From positions 1 through 19,921 of the forward strand of contig JAAAJB010000348.1 in the NCBI GenBank assembly GCA_016098155.1: a stretch of DNA of 19,921 nucleotides. The letters are read 5' to 3'. The translations under genes were made by a program, and so were the position numbers. This document shows, in pieces, positions 9,401-17,091 of the stretch (the stretch's first letter is position 1; each line of letters begins with the position of its first letter). Under the pieces are notes generated by a model. It was not told the origin of the DNA. It made no database searches and worked only from the letters and a program-made list of their open reading frames with translations. The DNA is from Actinomortierella ambigua. Taxonomy: Eukaryota; Mortierellomycota; Mortierellomycetes; Mortierellales; Mortierellaceae.

Positions 9401-10800
9401 CTGTTGAAATTAAAACAAAAGATATGTTGTCGGAAGCATTGAGTACCTTTTCGCTACATTCCGTTGACGAGAAACAGTAAATTCATATCTAGATATCGCA
9501 ATTCATAATGAGGAACAAGAAGGGGGGGCCTACCACTTTCTGGTCGTGTCGTCGCTTCCATTCATCAGCGACAAAAATTTGCTGCTTGATGACCTTGAGC
9601 TTGGTAACGGCGTCCTCTTCCTTCTCTGTAAACGAACGCACACAGACGCACGAAAAGAGGGAAAGAAAAAAAATAGGGATGACATAAAGAACCACAGCAG
9701 TCGAAACAAAAGTGAGTTTACTGCCCCGAATGGAAGGGCCAACTCGCATGCCCACAGTAGAAAGGAATCGGAAAGCGACAGGAAATCCAGCAAAGAAAGA
9801 ATAGAAAATTCTCACCTCTGTAGAAGTCGTTGACCATCTTGAGCTGGCCATCCAAAAAGTCAAAGAAGACTCTCTCTTCTGGCAAAAGCTGGTCATAAAT
9901 GTCATGGATGGTTTGTCCCTCTTGCACTAGAGACACATAACACAAACAAATAAGTGAAAGATGTTGGGGGCGAAAGCAAGGAAAGAAAAATGAAGATCAG
10001 AAAACACAACAAACAACAACGGACATCTCTTTGCCTCTTTGTGCACCCTTCCACACAACCAAAAAAAAAAAAAAAAAAAAAAAGTACATCTACGTTGTTA
10101 GGACCATGATCAAAAAAAACTCACGGGTAACATCTCGGGGCTTGAGGGCATAAAGGTTAGGCTGTACGATAGTGAACCTCCGTGAGAGACTCCTGAGCAT
10201 CTGAGACCCTTGCGTGAGGGCCGCCTGCCCAAACTGAGACCCTGACTTGAACAAGCGAGGACGCTCTTGAGGGACAAAATCGACAGAGCCTTGGACAGTG
10301 GTGCCTTGAGCAGACGATTCCTCGGGGGCAGTGCTGCCATCCTGGTCGGGCGAGGGCAGGAGAGGGGATGATAGGCTTCCCTCGGGCTGTGCCTGCTGCG
10401 CCGGCTGCTTTCCCTCTGCAACAGAGAGGATGTTGGTGATGGAGGAGTAATTTCGAGATTGGCCCAGCGGGCGCTGAACGATCGGCGTCGTGGGGTCTGG
10501 GCTGAACGTCAGCGTCGGCGAAGTCGGTGGGCTGTGAACCTCCTCCATGGGGGCAGACCGCTTAGTGCTGGCTGTCGAGCCTTGACGCTCGGAGCGAAGA
10601 CGACGACGTCGTCCATAGGTGGAGATGGGAGTTGGGACAGATTCGAGGTTGGAGCCTTCGATGCCTTTGACGAGCTCTTGAGCCTCGTCGTCGAGGGCCT
10701 TTTCAATTGCCTTGAGAAGCTTCTTGCCTTGCTTGTAGTTAATATAGGCTTTTCGCCATTCAGGTACAATCTCCTCTTGGAGGCACTTGGCGAACTTCAT
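6472..10800 (-). CDS. SYG1: SPX-EXS phosphate transporter/sensor, SYG1/XPR1/PHO1 family, seven exons
   Basis: Proteins of this family bind inositol pyrophosphates through SPX and export or sense phosphate through a membrane EXS domain. Exons (minus): 10800-10125, 9926-9816, 9625-9534, 9400-8750, 8612-8337, 8235-7914 and 7796-6472. All join in phase, giving 1150 residues. The start reads MKFAKCLQEEIVPEWRKAYI, with Y22 and K26 placed as in the SPX phosphate-binding cluster. The second SPX lysine cluster is KILKKFDK at 442-449. A roughly 150-residue Ser/Pro/Gln-rich insertion (about 50-200) interrupts SPX, as is common in fungal members. Membrane helices start near 518 (GFYIGLAAPLMVQAV). The EXS core includes WITPFLTALPPWFRFLQCLR, then YRDT, and ENEHINNVGQFRAIKDIPLP. 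The last 260 residues are an acidic, Ser-rich cytosolic tail ending EEEEVV. Localisation is probably plasma membrane or Golgi; transport direction and substrate are inferred from family. Confidence 0.93.
10060..10083. repeat. Poly-A tract in intron 1 of the SPX-EXS gene
   Basis: About 22 consecutive A residues (poly-T in the sense of the gene) lie between exons 1 and 2. It has no effect on coding. Confidence 0.8.
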
Positions 10801-10869
10801 GATGGTAGTGAGAGGGTGTCAAAAGTGGGATGTGTTCGGGGGGAGGAGAGAGAAGCTACCAAACACCAG

Positions 10870-11218
10870 CTAGTTGTGGTGGAGCACGACAGGGAATAAA
10901 CACAGGCAGGGGGTCAGCAAAAGAGGAGGAAAGTAGACAAGGATACTACTCCATGTCAGATCGAGTGTGCAGCGAAAGAGAAAAGTGCAAAAGAGGGAAA
11001 ACAAAAAAAAATAACAACGAAGATAAGCTAAGAAAGAAAAGGGGGAATGGGGTGGGCATGCAAGTCGCGTGAGCAAGTCCCAGAAAAGCAATCGCACCTC
11101 CCCGAGGAGGAGAAGAGAGTAGAGGGAGGGAGGGGAGGGTGAGGAGAGTAACTGATGGAAAAGGGGGAAAAGTGGGAAAGGGTAGGCGAGATCAATTACG
11201 GATGCAATGAACACTTAC
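10870..11218 (-). other. Possible intron in the 5' leader of the SPX-EXS gene
   Basis: On the minus strand a perfect GTAAGT donor begins at 11218. A pyrimidine-rich acceptor ending CAACTAG lies at 10870, about 70 bases before the ATG. Splicing them would remove about 349 bases of leader. This is a splice-signal prediction only; no coding sequence can confirm it. Confidence 0.3.
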
Positions 11219-11327
11219 ATGGCGCTGGGCTGTTAGGACAACAAGAGATGATTCCAAAAGTGGGAAGCCCAACCCTGCTGGTCAGAACCCTGAGCTTCAA
11301 CAGCCAACGGTTATTTGATATCGAGAG

Positions 11328-11333
11328 CACGTG
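11328..11333. promoter_or_regulatory. CACGTG E-box upstream of the SPX-EXS gene
   Basis: A palindromic CACGTG in the context GCACGTGC sits 528 bases upstream of the SPX-EXS ATG, and about 110 bases upstream of the predicted leader-intron donor. Pho4-type bHLH factors bind this core in fungal phosphate regulation. Relevance here is inferred from the target gene; other bHLH factors use the same core. Confidence 0.35.
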
Positions 11334-11814
11334 CCATCAGTCGGCGCCTGACTGGGACGTCACCAATGCGGTGCCTGCATGATAATTACCACAAAAGCAC
11401 AATATTGTTAAAGGCTATCAGAGCAGGACCCTTCCCTCTCTCCCTCCCCAAAGAAAAAAAAAAGAAAAGATAAAAGAGATGTGGGCAGCAGGTGTGCGTG
11501 TGTACCAGCACTATTTTTGAGGGGCGAACAGTGCGCAGGTGCCTGAACTAACAGGCATGGAGCGGGGAATAAGAAAGACCACGCGACCAACTCCGTGGCC
11601 AGATATGTTCCTGTGGTCCGCATAGCATGCATATGGGACTGCCGCCATTCTGCCCACGCCTTGTGGCATGCTAGCGTTGCAGTTTCATTCATAAAAAATG
11701 CCTTGTCGACCAGTCGTAAGTGCCCTCTTGATCATGTTTGGGGAGCACGGTAGGAGGGACTAAAACGCATAAAGATGACGATCGGTCTTGTTCTGCACCG
11801 TACCGATGTTGGCA

Positions 11815-11878
11815 CCCTCTTGCTCGCTCTCCCTCCCTCTCTCTCCCTCTTTCTCTGCCTCTCTCTTTCTCACGTTTA
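11815..11878. repeat. CT-rich tract upstream of the PAP2-like gene
   Basis: The plus strand is nearly all C and T here, with runs of CTCTCT and CCCT. Such tracts are typical of fungal promoters near transcription starts; about 210-270 bases separate it from the ATG. Confidence 0.5.
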
Positions 11879-11980
11879 CTCTCTCGTTAGTCATCTCATT
11901 CTTCTCCATTCCCATTTCATTCCATCGGTCCGTTCCTGTCACCCGTCCTCCCCCCCCTCTTTCTCCTCAAAAAACAAACG

Positions 11981-12040
11981 GAAAGAAAGAAAAGAAGAAG
12001 AAAAAGAAGAAGAAAAAGAAGAAGAAAAAAAAAGAAAGAT
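11981..12040. repeat. GAA/AAG purine microsatellite in the PAP2-like gene leader
   Basis: About 60 bases made only of A and G, with repeats of AAGAAGAAAAAG, lie about 45 bases upstream of the ATG. It would sit in the 5' untranslated region if transcription starts in the CT-rich tract. Confidence 0.75.
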
Positions 12041-12085
12041 AGAAACAGGCTTGCACTATTTCTTTCTTTGTATTCACATTATATT

Positions 12086-13327
12086 ATGGGTGCCAAGTGG
12101 GAGGCCCTGAAAAGATGGTTCTTCCAACGCTACAAACTGACTCGCCAGAGCCTCCTGGTAACAGCTGCTGTCGCGATTATCTTTGGGCTGACCATGTACT
12201 TCATGGTAAGAGATACGATATGCACGAATGAGCAGGTTTCTCCGTTAGGCAACGTCCCCCTACAACAGGCAGGGCCTAGGGAAAAAAAGGGGGGGGGGGA
12301 GAGGGGACGGATAAGAAAGTCGTTGTGCCTATTGACCTTGCGTCCAACCATGTCATTGCGCATACATCCCTACTAGAATGTCATGGCCAATGTGGCCTCG
12401 TACCTGTCGCCTGATAACACAGAAACACCAAAGCTGACAGATCGCATGTTTGAGGCCATCCCATCGATCCAGCTCCTGTGGCTGACTGACTTGGCGGATG
12501 CAGTCATGTTTGTGCCAACGCTAGTGCTCATCCTTACCCACTATCGGCCCCTGTACCTGTTGTGCAAGGTGCTTTTATCATGGACACTCTGCAATCTCAT
12601 GCGTATTACGACCGTCGCTATCACGTCCTTTCCTGATCCTCGCAACGGGTGCATCCACCAGCTCGGTGAGTTCTTCACGACCTTTACCCTGCATCGATGC
12701 GGCGACTGCATGTTTAGCGGACACACTGTCATCTTTGTCATCTCCGCACTGGTCTGGTCGAGCCATGGCTACCATCGTTTTCCACGTCGGTACCGCTGGC
12801 TCGGCATCGCCTGTGTCATCTTTGCCTGGTGCCTCTGTATTGGGTCCGCGCTCATCGTCATTGCCAACCGTGCACACTACACCGCCGACGTCCTCGTTGC
12901 CTTTTATGTCGCAGGAGGCAATTGGTATATCTGGACATACGTCCTTGACCGCTACATCGAGGGCAAGGGGCGACTCCAGGATCTCACGCGACCCTGGGGC
13001 AACGGGCCAGATCCGCGGCCGCACGCCCAGGAGCGTGAGAGGCGACGGCAGGCTGTTCGCAGCGACCCGGAAAAGGCTGTTTCTGTAGAGTACGAAGCAC
13101 CAATGCAATCAGCTTCTGTCCACGACCAGCCTCTTACTGCAACAGGCTTGCGCCCCAGCGACCACCGCGCAGCCATCCAAAGCAACACGGGTGTGACCAT
13201 TGGCGTCATGAACGAGACCTTGGAAAAACCTCATGGGCTAAAAGAGATACAAGAAGGACGACACACGATAGATATTGAGCCAGTTCAGCTACCAGGGACG
13301 CACCATACAAACCCACCGCTTGATTAG
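12086..13327 (+). CDS. PAP2_C / sphingomyelin-synthase-like membrane enzyme, two exons
   Basis: Exon 1 is 12086-12205 and exon 2 is 12377-13327, joined in phase 0 through GTAAGA and CTACTAG, giving 356 residues. There are about six hydrophobic helices, the first at 21-40. The catalytic signatures of the sphingomyelin-synthase branch of the PAP2 superfamily are clear: R116 with a downstream SFPDPRNGC (124-132), then RCGDCMFSGHT (147-157), and AHYTADV (206-212). These give H156, H207 and D211 as the presumed catalytic triad. The upstream helix region and the spacing between the two His motifs also fit this branch. The last 120 residues are a hydrophilic, Arg-rich and Pro-containing cytosolic tail. 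Family members move a phosphocholine, phosphoethanolamine or phosphoinositol head group onto ceramide in Golgi or plasma membrane. The substrate here cannot be read from sequence; a lipid phosphatase role is the main alternative. Confidence 0.85.
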
Positions 13328-13654
13328 ACACCTCATCGTCTTTCAATGATCTACATTCTGTTTTTCTTTGGACAAATATAAAGAGACAACATGTCCGATT
13401 CGTATCTGTCCCTAAGCCAGTACTTGGGCATCAGGTCATTATAAACCGTGGTTGCTCTCTGGCCGCAACGAACCCCATTGTCCGATGAAAAGTGGCGACA
13501 ATGGTGTCTTAGCCGCTCATGTGAATGAGAGGGCATCAGCCATTTGATTTTTAAGATCTTTGATTGTTCAAATTTTTAGAGTCTTTGCTCAGGGGCTTGG
13601 GAATTCGGTTGCCCTCCTCTATTTCATTCACCGTCGTCGCCAAAAGTACAAGCA
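13328..13654. other. 3' flank of the PAP2-like gene, no gene seen
   Basis: No convincing coding frame or RNA gene was found on either strand. The stretch contains the likely 3' untranslated region, with only weak A/T-rich signals and no perfect AATAAA. Confidence 0.5.
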
Positions 13655-13732
13655 GGGCTAGATGGCACAAGTCAGGCTAGATGGAACAAACCAGGCTCGG
13701 GGGCACAAGCCAAGTAGTCAGGCTAGATGATA
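13655..13732. repeat. Degenerate tandem repeat, unit about 19-26 bp, four copies
   Basis: Four units start with GGCTAGATG or GGCTCGGGG and run into a CACAAGTCA-like end. The pattern is GGCTAGATGGCACAAGTCA, then GGCTAGATGGAACAAACCA, then a longer variant unit, then GGCTAGATGATA. No open frame follows the repeat period. Confidence 0.65.
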
Positions 13733-13838
13733 TTCACTAGGGGAGTTGCCGCGCTTGACCTGACTCGGTTGAGAGGACAGTGGCACCTCAGATCCGCACA
13801 CACCACTTGCAGGATGGACTCGTCTAAATTTGTAAAAA

Positions 13839-13851
13839 GTCTCGAAATTTC
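13839..13851. promoter_or_regulatory. Short heat-shock element
   Basis: The sequence reads GTC-tc-GAA-at-TTC, three alternating units at 5-bp spacing, two of them perfect. It sits 12 bases before the longer element at 13863-13900 but is offset by one base from its period, so it is a separate array. Confidence 0.5.
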
Positions 13852-13862
13852 TGGTCCATGTG

Positions 13863-13900
13863 GAGTTTTCCAGATGCTTCTTGACAAATCGGGAAATTAC
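13863..13900. promoter_or_regulatory. Extended heat-shock element upstream of the BAG gene
   Basis: Units alternate at exact 5-bp spacing: TTC (13868), GAT (13873), TTC (13878), GAC (13883), ATC (13888) and GAA (13893). Weaker flanking units are GAG (13863) and TAC (13898). The critical G of every GAA-type unit and C of every TTC-type unit is kept. Hsf1 binds such inverted repeats as trimers. It lies about 190-220 bases before the BAG-protein ATG. Confidence 0.72.
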
Positions 13901-14012
13901 CCAATCAAAAAAAAGAAAACGTTTAAAAAGGGTTGACTGCCACTGACAGGAATTTCTCAACTCATCAAGCAAGCACCGACTACAACACAAGAACCCAATC
14001 CACATACAAACC

Positions 14013-14046
14013 CTACACACATACACACATACACACATACACACAC
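14013..14046. repeat. ACACAT/CA microsatellite in the BAG gene leader
   Basis: About 34 bases of alternating CA with a T every six to eight bases lie just upstream of the ATG at 14084. Confidence 0.75.
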
Positions 14047-14083
14047 CCCGTTCAGCCCAACCTCCCTCTATACTACATTCATA

Positions 14084-15892
14084 ATGTACTCAATCTTTGA
14101 ACCCGCTATGGCCCCCAGATCCAGTCGCCGTTCTCTTCAACAACAGCACCCTTACTACCATCAACAGGCATACCAACACCCAATGTTCACCTCCTGGATC
14201 CCCGCCAACGAATTAGACGAATCTGACGAGGAGGAGCGTCTTTTGAGAGAAGCCCTTGCTCGCAAGCAACAGCAACGCCAGGCTCGCCAGTACCAGTATC
14301 AACTCCAGCTTCAGCGTGAGCAAGAGCTCGCCGCCGAGCAAGAGCGCCAGCGCCAGCGCCAGTACGAGATTCGACGTGCCAAGGCCATCGCTGAGCGCGA
14401 GGCCGAGCAGCAGCGCCAACGCCGCATCCGCCAGCAGCAGCTTGAGGCTCAACGCGCTGCCGCCATTGAAGAAATCTTTCGCCGCCAACTCGCTCACCAA
14501 GAAGAGCAAGAGCAGCAGGAACGCCTTCGTCGCCAGCGTGCTGCAGCCGCCGCACTTGAGGCTTCTAGGGCTCGTGAAGCCGCCAAGAAGCGTCAAGAGG
14601 AGGAGAAGAAGAAGCAGCATCAGTTGCTTTTGATGCAGCAGGCCGAGTCAGAGGAATCCTCCACCGAATCGGATGCCGAGAGTGAAGTCGACGATGGGGA
14701 CCTTTTGCAGGATATTTTCCAGTCTCTCTTCTTCCCTCAACACAAGCGACCTGCTGCCGATCGAGCCCTGGCACGCCAACCTAGTAAGCGTGTCCATCGT
14801 CGAGCTCGCGCAGAGCAAAAGCGCATCGAGCAGGCAAAGCACGAGGCTGAGGTAAAGGCAAAGGCTGAGGCTGAGGCAAAGGCCAGAGCCGAGGCCGAAG
14901 CAAAGCAGAAGGCCGCAGCCGAGGCCAAGAAGCAGCAGCAGCAGCAGCAGGAGAAGGCACAGTTGAAGCAGCAAAAGATCGCCGCATACGACTCTGACAA
15001 CGACGAGGATCCAGTTCACAGCTACTTTGCCACATTCCCCGATATTCAACAATTCGTCGAGGCAGCTCTGGGAGCCAAGATCCAGCCCACAAACTCGTGC
15101 CCAGCTGGCAAGGCGCGCACCTCTCTCAAGCCCACAATCTCTACCACCTCCACCACTCCCAAGAAGGTCACCATCCAGGCTCCCGCAGAAGAGACAGCCA
15201 AGGTTGAGACCACACCAGCCCTCGCCGCAGCTCCTCAGAGCCCAGTCTCCTCACCTGAGCTCCGTGCTGCCGACATTGTGCGCGAACGTCTGGAGCGTCA
15301 GCGCAAGGAAGAGAAGGCCAAGGAGACAAAGCACTCAGAGCTCAACAAGATCGAGTCGGCGCTGGACGACCTGTCCCACCTGCTGGAACGTGTAGTGCAG
15401 GGTCTCGTTGAAAACAAGCGCCAGATCTACCAGGTCGAGGAGGATGTTACAAAGACGATGATCCGGATCGACTCGGTCGAGAGCAACGGCGATCATAGCA
15501 TTCGCAAGCGCCGCAAGGAGCTGATTAAGAAGAGCCAGAGTCTGCTGGATGCCATTGACAACCACAAGGACTTGCTTGCCAAGCAGGCCGCCAAGCAGGC
15601 CGCCAAGGAGGACGAAGAGAAGAAGAAGGAGAAGAGCAAGCACGCCACCACCGTCGAGGATGCTCCTGTCACACCAGCCATTGAGAAGGAGCTCGAGATC
15701 ACCCTCGAGACAATCGAGCCATTGCTGTCGGATGTTTCCATCTCTTCGGAAGACGACGAATCTTCGTCCAGCGAGATCGATACACCTTCCAACAGTGACA
15801 CCGAGAAGAATGACAGGATTCAAAAGGAACCCTTTGACATCCTCGAAATGGGCAACGACCCTCTTTCTTCCGACACTATCTCCCTCGCATAA
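14084..15892 (+). CDS. BAG-domain Hsp70 co-chaperone with long coiled coil, intronless
   Basis: A single open frame encodes 602 residues. The BAG domain lies at about 420-495. It starts LNKIESALDDLSHLLERVV and has the family signature MIRIDSVESNGDHSIRKRRK followed by ELIKKSQSLLDAID. BAG domains bind the Hsp70 ATPase domain and act as nucleotide-exchange factors. Ahead of it, residues about 45-205 and 240-300 are extremely rich in Gln, Arg, Glu, Lys and Ala with heptad-like spacing, predicting long helices or coiled coils. A less charged block with SYFATFPDIQQFVEAALGA sits near 312-330. The C-terminal tail is acidic and Ser-rich. No signal peptide or membrane helix was seen, so it is probably cytosolic or nuclear. 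ATG 14084 is chosen; Met9 (14108) is an alternative. A heat-shock element upstream supports stress induction. The exact BAG subfamily is unclear. Confidence 0.88.
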   Translation: MYSIFEPAMAPRSSRRSLQQQHPYYHQQAYQHPMFTSWIPANELDESDEEERLLREALARKQQQRQARQYQYQLQLQREQELAAEQERQRQRQYEIRRAKAIAEREAEQQRQRRIRQQQLEAQRAAAIEEIFRRQLAHQEEQEQQERLRRQRAAAAALEASRAREAAKKRQEEEKKKQHQLLLMQQAESEESSTESDAESEVDDGDLLQDIFQSLFFPQHKRPAADRALARQPSKRVHRRARAEQKRIEQAKHEAEVKAKAEAEAKARAEAEAKQKAAAEAKKQQQQQQEKAQLKQQKIAAYDSDNDEDPVHSYFATFPDIQQFVEAALGAKIQPTNSCPAGKARTSLKPTISTTSTTPKKVTIQAPAEETAKVETTPALAAAPQSPVSSPELRAADIVRERLERQRKEEKAKETKHSELNKIESALDDLSHLLERVVQGLVENKRQIYQVEEDVTKTMIRIDSVESNGDHSIRKRRKELIKKSQSLLDAIDNHKDLLAKQAAKQAAKEDEEKKKEKSKHATTVEDAPVTPAIEKELEITLETIEPLLSDVSISSEDDESSSSEIDTPSNSDTEKNDRIQKEPFDILEMGNDPLSSDTISLA

Positions 15893-15921
15893 AGAATCAT
15901 TGTAATTTCCATACCTGTATG

Positions 15922-15927
15922 AATAAA
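15922..15927 (+). terminator. Polyadenylation signal AATAAA of the BAG gene
   Basis: A perfect AATAAA follows the stop codon by about 30 bases, in an A/T-rich context. Confidence 0.6.
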
Positions 15928-17091
15928 ACCTGTATTAATAGAAAAGAAACCACTAGTGCCTTATTCATGAATGATGGTGACCTTTGGCTATGCCAATGCC
16001 ATGCTGTACAATGCATACATGTACGTAGAGTACTTGGTTATTATAGCGGAATCTCTTTCAAGCATATGTGGTACATAACCAGTACCTAACAAATCTGATG
16101 AGTCCAAATCGGTCCAGGCACAAAAGAAACTGCATGTTCGGGTCAACAGTTCAGTTGGCTCGAAAATTTAAAGACAGAGTCGGTCCACGATGGCGAGATT
16201 GAAACTGGGATAAGGGACTCGGTGGGTGCGATAACAATGACGACGAAGCCTCGTTCTGTTTGCAACTGCTACTGTTATAGTATGTGTGGTGCGGGCTGCA
16301 TTATTTTTTTTTCTAATTGTACTGGGGTGGCACAAGCAGGAACACCTGATCATACCTGACAGCCGGTTTTGCTCTGCATGCGATAAGGTGTACAATGAAC
16401 CAGACCCAAGGCGGTGGCCACCTTCATATGAGCGCACGAACACTCAAAATACTAGAAAAGACAAAGAGAACTACGACCCACCCACCCCCCTAACGTACGG
16501 TGCAGTAAAGGCTGGGAAGGTTAGAAGCGGAGAGTTGCTTCATTAACCTTGTGGCCAACCTTCCGAAAGATGGGTCAGGCTGAACACAGAGGAAACAGTT
16601 GGCATGCTGCAGCCTTTGTCTCGATCGTGTGAGAGCTGGGAATAACACACTATCAATAACTGTTTCAAACTCCGACGGATTATTTTTAGATCACGGGCAG
16701 ATCACTTGGACGAACGAGTGTGTCACGTGAACAGAGCCGTGTTTGCCTTGCCCCCCTTCATCCTGTATGGAGGAGAAGGCTGCTTGCCAGGCGTACGACT
16801 TCGCTTGTCTTTGTGTCAACATCCATCGGTGGTGATTCTTTTTTAGAAGGGCTTGCTCTTTCTTCTCCCTCATCTCATCCACGCCATCTCCACAACTTTA
16901 CACGGCAGTGAACCAAAACTATCAACTCTTTCTATATATTTTTTTTTGGGCGCCTCTTTTTTTTTCCCTTGCAATCAAAAGAACCCAGGCACCAAAAGGG
17001 AAAAAAAAAAAAAAAGAAACCATCTAGCTTTATTATACTCTCTCACACTTCGCACAATCCCCCTCCCATCCCAGACATCTCTTAAGCAAAC
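15928..17091. other. Intergenic spacer and MADS-gene promoter, no gene seen
   Basis: About 1.16 kb was read on both strands. All frames are short and lack splice-linked partners or recognisable motifs. It contains a TCACGTGA palindrome at 16723-16730. It ends in a pyrimidine-rich leader with T and A homopolymers (16939-16948, 16958-16968, 17001-17015) and CTCTCACACTTCGCAC just before the ATG. Confidence 0.55.
16723..16730. promoter_or_regulatory. TCACGTGA palindrome upstream of the MADS-box gene
   Basis: The palindromic E-box TCACGTGA lies about 365 bases before the ATG. This extended core is typical of Cbf1-type bHLH sites in fungi. Function is inferred from sequence alone. Confidence 0.25.

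Larger units (their letters stand above)
10801..12085. other. Shared upstream region between two diverging genes
   Basis: This 1285-base stretch separates the starts of the SPX-EXS gene (minus) and the PAP2-like gene (plus), so it must hold both promoters. It contains purine-rich and pyrimidine-rich runs, an E-box and simple repeats. No convincing coding frame or RNA gene was seen on either strand. Confidence 0.6.

Noticed and set aside
13655..13732. CRISPR-like array
   Set aside because: Units are contiguous and degenerate without unique spacers, and the window is eukaryotic.
14187..15823. Long antisense and alternative-frame open frames across the BAG gene
   Set aside because: They are Leu/Ala/Ser-rich shadows of the biased Q/R/E/K codons in the true frame.
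16168..16443. Minus-strand 91-residue open frame as a small gene
   Set aside because: Composition is random, rich in Arg, Thr and His, with no motif, splice partner or promoter context.
16932..16941. CTATATATTT as an autoregulatory MEF2/Rlm1 site upstream of the MADS-box gene
   Set aside because: The right half departs from the CTA(A/T)4TAG consensus and the area is generally T-rich, so chance is likely.
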